A stretch of 64,000 bases of DNA. It comes from Erinaceus europaeus. Lineage: Eukaryota > Chordata > Mammalia > Eulipotyphla > Erinaceidae. The translations under genes were made by a program, and so were the position numbers. The stretch is taken from the NCBI RefSeq assembly GCF_950295315.1, contig NC_080177.1, positions 78,213,096-78,277,095 on the forward strand. Reading direction: 5' to 3'. Below the pieces are notes generated by a model that made no database searches, was not told the origin of the DNA, and saw only the letters and a program-made list of their open reading frames with translations. This document shows positions 21,977 to 33,113 of the stretch, in pieces (position 1 is the first letter of the stretch; every line of letters begins with the position of its first letter).

Positions 21977-22260
21977 TGGGGGTCGGTGCATTAAGCGCAT
22001 GTGGCGCAAAGTGCAGGGACTGGCGTAAGGATCCCGGTTCAAGCCCCCGGCTCCCCACCTGCAGGGGCGTCGCTTCACAGGTGGTGAAGCAGGTCTGCAG
22101 GTGTCTATCTTTCTCTCCCCCTCTCTGTCTTCCCCTCCTCTCTCCATTTCTCTCTGTCCTATCCAACCACGATGACATCAATAACTACAACAATAATAAC
22201 TACAACAATAAAACAGTAGAGGCAACAAAAGGAAATAAATAAATAAATAAATATTTTTAA
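21977..22260 (+). repeat. SINE-I lacking most of the A box
   Basis: GGGGTCGGTGCATTAAGCGC shows that the A-box segment between GTCGG and TTAAGC is deleted. The B box GGTTCAAGCCC is kept. It lies only 120 bp after the exon 2 donor. Confidence 0.9.
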
Positions 22261-22273
22261 AAATCTGTTCTTC

Positions 22274-22297
22274 CCTGGGCTGGGGAGATAACATATT
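22274..22297 (+). repeat. SINE-III head fragment
   Basis: CTGGGCTGGGGAGATAACAT matches only the first bases of SINE-III and is cut by an A-rich stretch. Confidence 0.5.
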
Positions 22298-22314
22298 AAA
22301 AAAATAAATTAAAT

Positions 22315-22526
22315 AAAATTTTCTTTATTGTGGAATTAATGATTTATAGTAGACAGTAAAATACAGTAGTTTGTACATGTGTAACATTTCTCAGTTTTCC
22401 ACATAACAACTCAGCCCCTGCTAGGTCCTCCTCTGTTATCATGTTCCAGGACCTGAACCCCCCCCACCCCCACACACACACCTACCCCCAGAGTCTTTTA
22501 CTTTGGTGCGATACACCAACTCCAGT
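22315..22526 (-). mobile_element. L1-A 3' tail
   Basis: TTTTCTTTATTGTGGAATTA to GCGATACACCAACTCC. Ends at the same inner boundary as the copies at 3462 and 5346. Confidence 0.8.
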
Positions 22527-22527
22527 A

Positions 22528-22724
22528 TTTTTTTCTTTATCTTTATTTATATATTGGATAGAGACAGTCAGAAATTGAGAGGGAAGGGAGAGACAGAGAG
22601 ACACCTGGAACACTGCTTCACCACTTGCAAAGCTTTCCCACTGCAGGTGGGGATCAGGGACTCAAACCTGGGTCCTTGCTCTCTGTAACATATACACTGA
22701 ACCAGGTGCTCCACCAGCCTCCTC
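22528..22724 (-). repeat. SINE-II
   Basis: CTTTATTTATATATTGGATA start, GCTTCACCACTTGCAAAGC core, head ending AGGTGCTCCACCAGCC. Confidence 0.88.
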
Positions 22725-22985
22725 CTCTTTCTCAGTTTCTCTTTCTGAATGATAGAGAGGCCCAGAACAGTAATCATGCATGTATGGAAGAAAAAAGAAT
22801 ATTCATCAAATTAGTTCAGCAGATCCTAAGCCTGGACTTACTGTTATTGTTGATATTACTATTGCATTCCTGTTACTATGATGCTAATCGTCTAGGCTTT
22901 GCAGAACAGAATAAAGGTCAATAAATTGAGATTAGGAAATTTAGGGAGGAGACCACAGGAATTAGCTTTTGGCTCTCTCTCTATA

Positions 22986-23196
22986 TTTTAAAATCTTTTA
23001 ATTTATTTATTATTGGTTAGAGACAGAGAGAAATTCAGTAGGGGGAGGAGATAGAGAGGGAGAGAGATGGAGACACATGCAGCTCAGCCTCACCACTTGT
23101 GAAGCTTCCTCCCTACAGGTAGGGACCAGGGATTTGAACTTGGGTCCTGTGCACTGTAATGTGAGCACTTCACCAGGTGCGCCACCACCTGGCCCT
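22986..23196 (-). repeat. SINE-II
   Basis: AATTTATTTATTATTGGTTA start and a head ending CAGGTGCGCCACCACCTGG. Confidence 0.88.
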
Positions 23197-23391
23197 GGCT
23201 CTATGTTGTATATATTTAAAAAAATGACTATTAAAAAATTCCGATGCGTACAGATGTTCACATAAACGGAAGTCCTTTTGTGTTCATCACCCAGCCCTGG
23301 CAGTGTTCAGCTCACAGCCAGCCTTGTTTCTTTCACGCTTCCTCTTTTGGAGCAAGTTCAAGATTCGTGCTACTTCATTCGTGCTACATTC

Positions 23392-23697
23392 ATTTTTTTT
23401 TTTCTCCAGAGTGATCGCTGGGGCTCGGTGCCAGCACTATGAATCCACTGCTCCTGGTGGCCATTTTTCTTTCTCTCTTTCTCTCTCTCTCTCTTTTTAA
23501 TTGGATAAGACAGAGAGAAATTGAAAGAGGAGGGGGAGTAAGAGGGGGAGAGACAGAAACATCTATAGACCTGCTTCACCGCTTGTGAAGCATCTCCCCT
23601 GCAGGTGTGGAGCCGGGGACTCAAACTGGGATCTTTGCTCTGGTCCTAGGGATTTACACTATGTGTGCTTAACCTGCTGCGCTATCACCCGACCCCC
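23392..23697 (-). repeat. SINE-IL
   Basis: T-run plus CTCCAGAGTGATCGCTGGGG (extension), a TC-rich insertion, then the SINE-I body and head ending CGCTATCACCCGACCCCC. Confidence 0.88.
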
Positions 23698-23712
23698 AAC
23701 ATGTAAATGTTT

Positions 23713-23840
23713 CAGTGGCCTGGAGGTTGCTCAGCAGGTAGAGTGCAGGACTTGCACACATGAGCTCCTGAGTTGCATCTCAGAACCACTACTCAGATCA
23801 TCCCTGCTGCTCCTCACCAAACAAATGTGTCTTTAAAAAG
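23713..23840 (+). repeat. Old tRNA-like SINE
   Basis: GGTTGCTCAGCAGGTAGAGT (A-box-like) and CCTGAGTTGCATCTC (degraded B box). Not a SINE-I to SINE-IV copy and has no tRNA fold. Confidence 0.5.
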
Positions 23841-24164
23841 GGGGTGGGTGGGAGCACAGTGGGTTAAGCACACATGGCGCAAAACGTCAAGGACCAGAGT
23901 AAGGATCCCGGTTTGAGCCCCCGGCTCCCCACCTGCAGGGGAGTCGCTTCACAGGTGGTGAAGCAGATCTGCAGGTGTCTGTCTTTCTCTCCCTCCTCTG
24001 TCTTTTCCATCTCTCTCCATTTCTCTCAGTCCTATCCAACAACAACAACTGCTATGACAACAATAACAACTACAACAAGGGCAACAAAATGGGAAAATGG
24101 CCTCTAGGACCAGTGGATTCATAGTGCAGGCACCGAGCCCCATTGATAACCCTGGAGGCAAAAC
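23841..24164 (+). repeat. SINE-IL, sense
   Basis: Full head, body and the long-form end (ATGGCCTCTAGGACCAGTGG, then GGCACCGAGCCCC). Confidence 0.9.
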
Positions 24165-24272
24165 CCCCCAAAACGATGAGTACAGTACAGAACTTAAAAA
24201 TGATTCAGAATGTATTTCTATAAGAGCTTAACAAACTACAAAAGTTATTAAAGCTCATAGTTAATAATAAGT

Positions 24273-24508
24273 GTTTTTAAAAATATTTTTATTATGCCTA
24301 TGTATTTATTGCATAGAGAGAGCCAGAAATTGAGAGGGAAGGGGGAGCGAGAGAGGGGGAGGTAGAGAGGGAGAGAGACAGAGAGACACCTGCAGCCCTG
24401 CTTCGCCATTTGAAAAGCCTTCTCCCTGCAGGTAGCGGCTGAGGGCTCAAACCTGGTCCTTGTGCATTGTAACATGTGCGCTCAACCAGGTGCGCCACCA
24501 CTCGGCCC
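24273..24508 (-). repeat. SINE-II
   Basis: TTTTATTATGCCTATGTATT start, head ending AGGTGCGCCACCACTCGGCC. Last SINE before the repeat-free block. Confidence 0.9.
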
Positions 24509-24529
24509 CAACAGTGAGTCTTTGTTTAT

Positions 24530-24566
24530 AATTATAAGAGGACATCATTAATGTCCTCTTATAATT
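24530..24566. repeat. Perfect 16-bp hairpin
   Basis: AATTATAAGAGGACAT, a five-base spacer, then its exact reverse complement. It sits between the last SINE and the repeat-free block and belongs to no family seen here. Confidence 0.95.
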
Positions 24567-25960
24567 CAGTATTCAGATGGGATGCCCACATTGCAGTTGG
24601 TGGACATTGTGGGTTAAATCTCTTTAAATCTGGTGGTCTCCGCCATTCTGCATTCCCTGCCTTCCCTCCCCCACCCTCCCCTGCTCCCTCCCTCCCTTAT
24701 CCTGTGTGATTTGTGGAAGAAACTGGGTTGTTTGCACTGTAGGGTTTCCTAGAGTCGAATTTTCTGATTGCATCCCCATGGTGTTATTCCTGTGAATCCG
24801 TAGTTCTGTCTATAGACTTGGGCAGATTCAGGTTCCATTTTTGGGTGTGTGTGTGGGGGGGGGCTACTGCAAGGACAATTCTGAAGAGGTGGTGTGTGCT
24901 TTTGCCAGGAGATGCATGTGGTCAGTCTAGTTATCTCTCTTTTATCGATGTTAGCAATCCTTAATGATAATTGCCTAGATCCTTTATCCCATTAAGGGTT
25001 ACCAAAAAGGTGACATTTAATTTGAGGCTATCATTATTTCTTCATTTATTAGCTTTACAGCTTCTATAAAGAGAAACATCTCCTCATTAAAATTTTGGTG
25101 ATTGTGAGTTATAGCTTACATATGAAAGACAGGCGAAATGACTTTTCCCCTTTATTTATCAGTTTTTGAAATAATGACTTGTTTTCCTAGTATTTCCCAA
25201 AGAAGATCAATAGTTAATTTTTTTCAGTACCATCCTGAATTCACCGCTTTAAATCTATAGTGCATTTTAACCCATTGCAGCGAGTGATCATATATTTATT
25301 TATATATAGATTTAACCTTTCTTTAACTCACTTAAGGATTCTGACCAATGTGGATGTTTTGAAACTACCCCTGTAGTGTCTGTAACTGCCTTGCTATTCT
25401 AATATTAAGACAGAAATTTCAGGTTTATCTCGTAGGCTGTCTGTTCCACAAGTGCAATGAGCTCTTTCTTTGAGAAACTCTGTTTCCTTTTTATAGGAAA
25501 AGTTATTTAGAGACTACAATCTGTTGGCAATCAGTGGTTGGCTATTGTTTCTGTGCCTTTTCAGTGAACAGAGTCAAGTGATAGGATTTTTAGAAAGAGA
25601 AAATACACTAATATTTCCCATCCAATTCAGTTTTACAGTATTAACTATCTTAAGTCACTATCTCCCCCCACCCCCCATACTAAAAAACTCCTGGCTGTTA
25701 ACAGTGTTGACATAATCACTTACTGGCTTTATCACACAAGATAGACACAACACTATCAGAATAACAATGAGACCACCAATAGCCAGATTTACTGAAAGGA
25801 GCTTAACTTCTTTTCTTCTGTAATTCTTTTTGTCCTTAGAGTAATTCCTATTAAGGATGTAGAGTCAAATTACTGTATTTTAAAATCCCTTGAAACAGTT
25901 CCTCTGTGTGGTTGTTTTCTAACTCAGTTAACTCAGGTGGATTCATTTATTTAATTCCTT
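24567..25960. promoter_or_regulatory. DPF3: AT-rich repeat-free block, best enhancer candidate
   Basis: About 1.4 kb with no SINE or L1 in a window where one occurs nearly every kilobase. It is AT-rich, not low-complexity, and holds many TAAT, CTTTGT and GATAA-type cores (for example TCCTTAATGATAATTGCC at 24958, CATATATTTATTTATATATAG near 25290). This looks like DNA under constraint. DPF3 acts in heart and somite development in vertebrates (family knowledge). No conservation was computed. Confidence 0.4.
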
Positions 25961-25969
25961 TCTTTCTTT

Positions 25970-26180
25970 TTTTTAAAGTTAACTTTAAATTTTGAAATAA
26001 TTATAGAACCACAGGAAGTTACAAACTTAGTATAAAGAGACCATTCAGCCTTCCCCAAATGGATACATCTTATGCAACTGTAGTAAATGTTGAAACCAAC
26101 ATGCAGGTGTTGGTAAGGCACGTGTGCTTTATTCCATTTTATCATGCTCACGGATTTGTGTAATCACTAATGCAGTCAAG
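25970..26180 (-). repeat. Possible ancient L1 fragment
   Basis: AAATTTTGAAATAATTATAG, CCACAGGAAGTTACAAAC and GTAAATGTTGAAACCAAC echo an old L1 untranslated region. Weak. Confidence 0.35.
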
Positions 26181-26194
26181 GTATTAAACTAACC

Positions 26195-26397
26195 CAGGGC
26201 TGGTTAATGGGGTACTCAGTAGAGTGCACATGCTACCATGCATAAGGGCCTAGGTTCAAGTTCCTGGTCCCCACTGAGAGGGATCTGGGAAACTTCACAA
26301 GTGGTGGAGCAGTGATACAGGTGTCTCTCTCTCTCTCGTTTCTCTTAGTCTCTGCCAAAGGAAAATGGAAGAGGGGGGTTGGAAGGGAGGGAGGGGG

Positions 26398-26429
<32 letters not shown>

Positions 26430-26501
26430 AGGGAGAGAGAGAGAGAGAGAGAAATGGCTGCCTACAGGTATCAAGCCCCAATGATAACTCTGCTGGCAAG
26501 A
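26195..26501 (+). repeat. SINE-II-type, sense, with long GA tract
   Basis: GGGCCTAGGTTCAAGTTCC (B box), AACTTCACAAGTGGTGGAGC, then a (GA)n run and CAAGCCCCAATGATAACTCT as in long-form ends. Confidence 0.72.
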
Positions 26502-26900
26502 GAACCAAACAGAATGATTCCATCATCACAAAGATCTCTGGCACCCTCAGCCGCATTTTTAGCAAGATGCTAAAGACTGAACTAAGGCCCTTCCAAGTGC
26601 TTAATGGCACTGAGCTGCCTCCCAGTCAAGCAGCACTCCTAGGGTTGCACCGGTGCTCCCACTGGTGATGGAGCCCAGGCCCTGGTCAGGCCAGCACTGG
26701 CCCAGCTGAGTCACCTCTCAGACCTGCTCCTTCACAGCCATGTCCTCACCTCCCTCTCTTTAAATTCCATTACCACCCCCCCATAACATATGACGTCAAC
26801 ATTTCAACTCCACACACTGGAAGTCATATCAATGTTATGATAATTTTTGCTTAAACTAGCAAATATAGCTTATTATTATATTAATTGTTAGAATTATATA
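26502..26900. other. DPF3: Intron sequence without recognised repeat
   Basis: Nothing recognised. The last 80 bp are AT-rich. Confidence 0.55.
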
Positions 26901-27111
26901 TGGGGGCAGGCGGTGTCACATGTGGTCGAGCACACGTGTCACCTTGTGCAAGGACCTGGGTTCAAGCTCCTTCTTGCCACCTGTAGACGGAGTGTGGCAA
27001 CACTGTAGTGGTGAGGCAGGTCTGCAAGTATCTGTCTCCCTCCCCTCCTGTTTTCTCTCTATCTTATCAAATAAAATAGAAGAAGAGAAGCAAAACAAAA
27101 CAAAACAAAAC
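26901..27111 (+). repeat. SINE-I/II type, sense
   Basis: CAGGCGGTGTCACATGTGGT head, GGACCTGGGTTCAAGC B box, tail AATAAAATAGAAG and (AAAAC)n. Confidence 0.8.
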
Positions 27112-27287
27112 TATATTGGAGAGATGCAGAGAGAAAGTGAGAGGGAGACAGGAAAAGACAAACCTGCAGCCCTGTTTCACGACTCTGTGAAGCTTTCTCC
27201 CTGTAGGTGGAGGCTGGAAGGCTTGCATCCAGGCCCTTGTGCATTATAACATGGGTGCTTTACTGAGTACACCACTGCCCAGCCCTC
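27112..27287 (-). repeat. SINE-II
   Basis: Lies tail-to-tail with the previous element. Head ends GAGTACACCACTGCCCAGCC. Confidence 0.78.
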
Positions 27288-27311
27288 AAATACAATTTTG
27301 AAAACTTAAGA

Positions 27312-27530
27312 GAAGGGAGGCAGGCTGTGGCACACCTAGTTAAGCACACACATTGCAGTACACAAGGACCCAGGTTCAAGCCCCCAGTCTCCACCTGCAC
27401 GGGGGAAAGCTTCACAAGTGTGAAGCAGGGCTGCAGGTGTCTCTCTGTCTCTCTCCCTCTCTATCTCTTGCCCTCACTTTATCTCTGTCTCTATCCGATA
27501 ACAAATAAATACAAATATTTAAAAAAAGAA
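27312..27530 (+). repeat. SINE-II, sense
   Basis: GGCACACCTAGTTAAGC head, GGACCCAGGTTCAAGCCCC B box, tail CAAATAAATACAAATATTT. Confidence 0.9.
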
Positions 27531-27639
27531 AACTTAAGAAAATGTCTTTTTCCTTCATTCATTTTGACTATTACTTTTTCTTTTCTGAAGTTCCCAGATT
27601 CACTCTTTTATAATTCCCTTATAAAGAGCTTTCCTTATT

Positions 27640-27845
27640 CTTTTAAAAAATAACATTATTTTTCATAGTGACAGAGAGAGATTGAGAGGGGAGAAAGAGT
27701 CAGAGAAGGAGAGAGAAAGAGAAACACCAGCAGCACTGCTTCACTATTCATGAAGCTCCCCCCGCCCTGCACGCAGGGACCAGGAGCTTGACTTGGGTTT
27801 TTGTACACTGTAATGTGTAACCAAGCGCACCACCAACCAGCCCCT
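27640..27845 (-). repeat. SINE-II
   Basis: AGTGACAGAGAGAGATTGAG body, CTTCACTATTCATGAAGC core, head ending GCGCACCACCAACCAGCC. Confidence 0.85.
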
Positions 27846-28044
27846 TTAGTCAGTTTTAAAAATCTATATACCAGTGGCAACTTCTCTTAGTTTTCTTTGA
27901 TCTGAGGATATCTTTATTTTTAATTCATTCTTGAAGGATATGGAATATATACATATATATATATGTATATATCTATATGACTTGTCTATTAAATTATATA
28001 CTGTGCTTAAAATATTAGCACTTAAAATATTGTGCCATTCACTT

Positions 28045-28985
28045 TAAAAATATTTTTATTATTGATTTATAAAAGTAGATATTAGGGATATAATTCCACA
28101 CCATTCCTACCACCAGCATTCTGTGCCCTTATCCCCTTCCGGTGGAAACTAACATAATTCTCCCAACATCATAGATATGGCTTGAATATATACATATAGA
28201 TTTGAATATATATATTTCCCATTTTTTTTCACTTCTACAGCCCTGCCTTCACTTCCTTTCTAAGTTACACCTACACCTGTTACTACTTCTGAGTGTGTTT
28301 CCTTTTCCCTCTTTCCTTTCAGATAAGAGAAACTATGCCTGACTTCCTCTGGTGTTCTCCAGATTCACTTCCCTTTCAGTGATGGCATAAAACAAAGATT
28401 CCTGGTGACAGACATTCTGGGTCCCAGTGGAATTGTGGCTCAGATGCCCCTGGTCATCTTTCCCTAACATCATTTCCTCTCTGGGAATATGGACCAGAAT
28501 TCTTTCTAGGGTGCAGAAGAAGGAGTTCTGGCTTCTGAATTTCCAGCCAGTCTATAGCCCCAGTCCGTCTCTGTCTTTTCCTAGTGGGGTAGGGCTCTGG
28601 AAAGGCCAGGTTTTGGGACACGTTGGTGAGGTCATCTACCTAAGGAGGTCAGGATGCAATTGTAGTAGCATTTGGAACTTGGTGGCTGAAAGGCAGTAAG
28701 ATATAAAGCAAGACAAAATGTTTAATAAACAGAGACCAGAGAATAGGAATGGAGCAAGTGAGAATAAGGAGCCAAGGGTAGAAAGAAGCTAGGAAGTCTA
28801 TTCTAGGTATATTCCCAGAGGCCCAGGATTTTTAGTCATCTTTGCTTGAGCTTGACAGCTAACATGGAGGTGGACTAGAAATATTGTCTGGGAGGATGGT
28901 GTCATGGTAGAGAATAGAATGTGAAATCTGTGTTAGCAGAGAGTGGCTCCCAACTTGAATACATATTTAACTGTTTACCACGTCC
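28045..28985 (-). mobile_element. L1-B 3' tail, long copy
   Basis: TTTTTATTATTGATTTATAA through ACACCATTCCTACCACCAG to AACTGTTTACCACG. Includes an internal stretch (about 28140-28480) that is also present at 54597-55105 but missing from short copies. Confidence 0.82.
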
Positions 28986-29332
28986 ATCTCAAATATTTTT
29001 CTTTAAAATTTGGTCTTGATATGAATTTGTTTGCATTTATCCTTTTGGGAATTCTTTAAACATCTTAAGCCTATAGGTTCATGCCTTTTCCCAAATTTAG
29101 GAAAAATTGAGACGCTATTTCTATGAGCATGACATTTTTCAGTCCTTTTCCTTCTGGGATCCACTTCTACAAATACTAGATCTTTTAGTATAGTCTCACA
29201 AATCCTCTGGGCTTTCTAATAGTGTGGTTTTTACTCCATTTCTGCTTTTCAGATTAAGTGACTTCTGTTCTTTCTTCAAGCTTATGATTTCTTCCTTCTA
29301 CTCGCTGCGTTTTGCTATTGTGCCCATCCATT
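28986..29332. other. DPF3: Intron sequence without recognised repeat
   Basis: Nothing recognised on either strand; it may continue the flanking L1-B unit. Confidence 0.45.
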
Positions 29333-29349
29333 GAAGCTTTAAAACTTTT

Positions 29350-29707
29350 TATTAGTGATTTAATAATGATTAAGAAGAGTATAAGATAACAGGGGTACAA
29401 TTCCATATAGTTCCCACCACCAGAGTTCCGTGTCCCATACCTCCATTGGAAGCTTCCCTAGTCCTTATCCCTCTGGGAGTTTGGACCAAAATTCTTTACT
29501 GGGTGCAGAAGGCGGGAGTTCTGGCTTCTGTCATGGCTTCTCCACTGGACATGGGTGTTGGCAGGTGGATCCACACTCCCAGCCTGTTTCTGTCTTTCCC
29601 TAGTGGGGCAGGGCTCTGGGGAGGGGAGGTGCCGTTACACATTGGTGAGGTCGTCTGCCCAGGGATGTTAGGCATCACTGGTCACTTCCATTAGGAACAT
29701 CATCATC
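29350..29707 (-). mobile_element. L1-B 3' tail with inverted 5' end
   Basis: 29350-29668 is antisense L1-B. 29669-29707 (CATCACTGGTCACTTCC to CATCATC) is the same unit in sense, so the 5' end is inverted. Flanks GAAGCTTTAAAACTTTT (29333-29349) and GAAGCTTTTAACTTTT (29708-29723) form a near-perfect target duplication. Confidence 0.88.
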
Positions 29708-29902
29708 GAAGCTTTTAACTTTTGTTATTGAGCCTCTCATTCCCATCTTCTATTTCTTTATGATTTTTCAGGTGGTTTAAATTGTTTGTTAAGCATTTTT
29801 ATGATGCCAGCTTTAAGATCCCCATGAAATATTTTAACTTTTGTGTTCTTTTGTTGCAGTACCTGTTGTCATTATTCATTTAAGTTGAGATTTTCCTGGT
29901 TC

Positions 29903-30245
29903 ACTTTTTTTTTTTTTTTGCCTCCAGGGTTATTGCTGGGGCTTAGTGCTTTCACTATGAATCCACTGCTCCTGGAGGCCATTTTTCCCATTTTGTTGCC
30001 CTTGTTGTTGTTGTTATTATTATTGTTGTTGTCATTGCTGTTGTTGTTGTTGGATAGGACAGAGAGAAATCATGAGAGGAGGGGAGACAGGGGAGAGAAA
30101 GACAGACATCTGCAGATCTGATTCACCGCCCATGAAGCAGCCCCCCCTGCAGGTGGGGAGCTGGGGGCTTGAACCGGGATCCTTAGTCAGTCCTTGTGCT
30201 TGGTGCCATGTGCGCTTTAACCCGCTGCGCTACTGCCTGGCCCCC
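29903..30245 (-). repeat. SINE-IL with 14-bp target duplication
   Basis: GATTTTCCTGGTTC is at 29889-29902 and 30246-30259. Read with the gene, it has a strong acceptor-like T-run with GCCTCCAG ending at 29927 and a GCAG|GTGGGG donor-like site after 30152. Confidence 0.94.
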
Positions 30246-30407
30246 GATTTTCCTGGTTCTTAGTGTCAATGATTTTGATTGGATTCTGGAAATTCTAGCT
30301 CAGATATGATGAGAGTCTAGATGCTATTTAGAACTTCTGTTTTCATAGATCTCTACTAATGCTGTGCTGACACAGGAAGGGAGGTGCCCTTCCTTCCTGT
30401 TCCCTCT

Positions 30408-30610
30408 TCCTTCCTTCCTTCCTTCCTTCCTTCCTTCCTTCCTTCCTTCCTTCCTTCCTTCCTTCCTCCCTTCCTCCCTCCCTTCCTTCCTTCCTTCCTT
30501 CCTTCCTTCCTTCCTCCCTCCCTTCCTTCCTTCTTTCCTTCCTTCCTCCCTTCCTCCCTCCCTTCCTTCCTTCCTTCCTTCCTTCCTTCCTTCCTTCCTT
30601 CCTTCCTTCC
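30408..30610 (+). repeat. (CCTT)n/(CCCT)n pyrimidine microsatellite
   Basis: About 200 bp of pure pyrimidine on the + strand with three CCTCCC interruptions spaced 50-60 bp apart. Confidence 0.98.
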
Positions 30611-30727
30611 ATCTTCTAGAGTACGACTCAGCTTTGACTCACATGGTGCTGGGGATTGAACCTGGGGGCTTGGAGCATCAGGCATGGAAGTGTTTTCCCA
30701 TGATCCTCTGTGCTCTCTCCCCTGCCT
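30611..30727 (-). repeat. SINE-III with expanded tail
   Basis: GATTGAACCTGGGGGCTTGG and GAGCATCAGGCATGG. The (CCTT)n tract at its tail side probably grew from the tail. Confidence 0.75.
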
Positions 30728-31114
30728 CCTTATTACTGTTGATGAGTGTGGATGCCCAGGTTCCCCATTAGGCCTCTGTTGTCCCACTGGTGGAGGAGTG
30801 GCTCCTGATTTTTGTGAGTGGGTGTTTGAGCTTGAGGCCCTTTAGGTCCCCACTGATGTTGCCCTAGCTGGAGGAGGAGGGTTCCCATTACTGCTCCCCA
30901 CAGTGCTCTACTGACATCATGGAGTGTCAGTTCCTCACTTGATCTTCAGTATGAACCCAGCAAGGACATTGGGTCGCCCTGAGAGACAGATTGACCATTT
31001 CTTGGTGTTTTAGCCAGGACAGGATACTCCTAGGGTCTTTTTGGTCTACACTTGTCAGTTTTTCTGGGTTACTATTTTTCACAGAAGCCAGTTTGAGACA
31101 TATAAGCCAGACAG
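30728..31114. other. DPF3: Intron sequence without recognised repeat
   Basis: Nothing recognised. Confidence 0.5.
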
Positions 31115-31119
31115 ATTAC

Positions 31120-31162
31120 CCTAGAGAGGAGGAAGAGAGAGGGAGGAAAGGAAGGAGGGAGG

Positions 31163-31205
<43 letters not shown>

Positions 31206-31330
31206 AGAGAGGAAGAGAGGAGAAGAACCAGGTCATTGTCCCTGGCATATTTGGTGGCCAGTCAAATCTGGAACTTCATGTATACAAATCTCACACTCCA
31301 TGGCTCAGTTTGTTACACATTGGATCGACC
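31120..31330 (-). repeat. SINE-IV-like with (AG)n tract
   Basis: GAGGAGGAAGAGAGAGGGAG leads into about 45 bp of (AG)n, then GAACCAGGTCATTGTCCCTG. The head is degraded. Confidence 0.45.
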
Positions 31331-31507
31331 TTCCCGTGGTGCACCCCGTGAGTCCCCATTCATTGGGGAAACTGAGGATCCTTCCTAGCCGACTGAATCC
31401 ACATGGATCCCAGTCACTTTCAAAGCCAGCAACAGGCAGCTCCTGACAGCTTTCAACCTGACGCTGTTGACTGGCTATGGAAGAAGGGCAAACGCTCGAA
31501 GATTAGA

Positions 31508-31660
31508 GGGCTGGTGAAATAGCCATCTTGGATAGTGTGCTGCTTTGCTCTGTGTGTGACCCAGGTTCAAGCCCAGCCCCTAAAACATTGAAGAAAGCTT
31601 TGATATTGTGCTCTCTCTTCCTTTCTTTGCTTTTCTCACTCTGTCTAAAAAATTATTGGA
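31508..31660 (+). repeat. Old tRNA-like SINE
   Basis: AGGGCTGGTGAAATAGCC, then GTGACCCAGGTTCAAGCCC (B box) and a TC-rich body. Confidence 0.55.
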
Positions 31661-31679
31661 GGGTTTGCATCTTCCTTCC

Positions 31680-31715
<36 letters not shown>

Positions 31716-31717
<2 letters not shown>

Positions 31718-32007
31718 AGTTATTTACTACCACCAAGATTATTGGTGAGGACTTGGTGCTGGCAGTATGAATCCACTGCTTCTGGTGGCCAGCCCCCCAT
31801 TTCTTCTTCTTTTTTTTTTTCATTTCTAATTTTATTGGATAGTTCAGAGAGAAATTGAGGGAAGAGGGAGAGGTAGAAAGGGAGAGAGAAAGACAGACAC
31901 CAGCAGACCTGCTTCACTGTGAAGTTTCCCAACTACACAAGAGCTTGAACTCAGGTCCTTACACATGGGAATGTGTGTTCAACTGGGTGTAGTACTGTCT
32001 GGCCTCC
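31716..32007 (-). repeat. SINE-IL, diverged
   Basis: TTGGTGAGGACTTGGTGCTG (extension), TTTTATTGGATAGTTCAGAG, body and head ending GTAGTACTGTCTGGCC. Preceded by a (TC)n run at 31686-31712. Confidence 0.8.
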
Positions 32008-32017
32008 TGCATCTCTG

Positions 32018-32020
<3 letters not shown>

Positions 32021-32080
<60 letters not shown>
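32021..32080 (+). repeat. (AT)30 microsatellite
   Basis: Sixty bases of uninterrupted AT, then ACACAC. Can extrude as a cruciform. Confidence 0.99.
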
Positions 32081-32084
<4 letters not shown>

Positions 32085-32086
<2 letters not shown>

Positions 32087-32877
32087 CTCACTGAACTGCC
32101 TCTTGTACTAGGAGGGGTGTGTTTTTTCTAAATTGAGGGATATGGATCGTTTCTCTTTAATGTGAGCATTGACATTAAGCAGTATAAATCCATCATTTTA
32201 TTTGTTTCCTATTTATTCAGTGTTGTGGTCTCTCTTTTTCTTCCCGTTTTTATAGGCAAATTTCTCTACAGCTTCCTTTTGCTTACTACCTCTTCCTTGA
32301 GTCCTAGTCCCCTTGCTTGCCCTAGAATCTCAGCCCTGTCTCTTCAGGTAAGTGGCAGGGAGCCTGCCGGGCCCCTGCTTCCCCCTCCCTGCACTTCCCT
32401 CTGGAAAGATGCCAAGGCCGAGACCTGGGGCTCTCACAGTGATCCCCTTGTTTCCTGCGGGTGTCTTCGAGATTACTGTCCTTGAGTGTTGAATGTCCAG
32501 TGTCCCGAAAACCTTCCCCCTCCCCCCTTTTGTCCCTCTCTTTTGAGCCTAGATGAGAGGGTAAATCCAGTCGTTGGCACTTCATTTCAGCCAGAAGCAG
32601 ATGTTTGCTTTTACAATTTTGCTTTTTAATTGTGTAACGTATTTACCTGGCTCTCCAGCCAGATCTGGAAATCATGGTGTGTTCAGAGACAGTTGAATTG
32701 TAACTCTGCTAACTGTACCCTCTTCTTTCCCTTGTCTACAAGTAGCTTACTCCTCTTCTTGTTACGGTCTTTTTGTTCTCTTTGTAAGTGACTTGTTTTG
32801 CCATTTTTTTAATTAAAAAAAAATACAAACGAAAAATAAACCTATTCAAGGCCAGTGAACTCGTGCACTTGGATCCT
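32085..32877. other. DPF3: Intron sequence without recognised repeat
   Basis: About 790 bp, no element recognised. Open frames on both strands are not supported as genes. Confidence 0.55.
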
Positions 32878-33045
32878 GTCCTGTCTTGCCATCTTCATGA
32901 CCCAGGCTAGAGCCAAGTCCTCATCACATTGAAGGAGACTTCTGTGCTGTGGTCTCTCTCTTTCTCTCTCTGCTTTTATTTAAAAAAAAAAAAATTCCAA
33001 CAAGGGCAACAAAAGGAAAAATAAATAAATAAATATTTAAAAAAA
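32878..33045 (+). repeat. Old SINE and a SINE-I tail fragment
   Basis: ATGACCCAGGCTAGAGCC to a TC-rich body and A-run (32878-32995); then CAACAAGGGCAACAAAAGG with (AATA)n, the tail of a 5'-truncated SINE-I. Confidence 0.55.
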
Positions 33046-33054
33046 ATTCAAAGT

Positions 33055-33113
33055 CTCACCTCTCTAGAGCCCTACTCCACGAGGGAAAAATAGAAACAGG
33101 CTGGGGGTATGGA
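33055..33113 (+). mobile_element. L1-B fragment
   Basis: CTAGAGCCCTACTCCACGAG and AGAAACAGGCTGGGGG match part of L1-B; both ends are missing. Confidence 0.65.

Noticed and set aside
23713..23840. Second tRNA-like sequence (also at 20250 and 53228)
   Set aside because: A- and B-box words are present, but spacing and stems do not fit a tRNA; treated as old SINEs.
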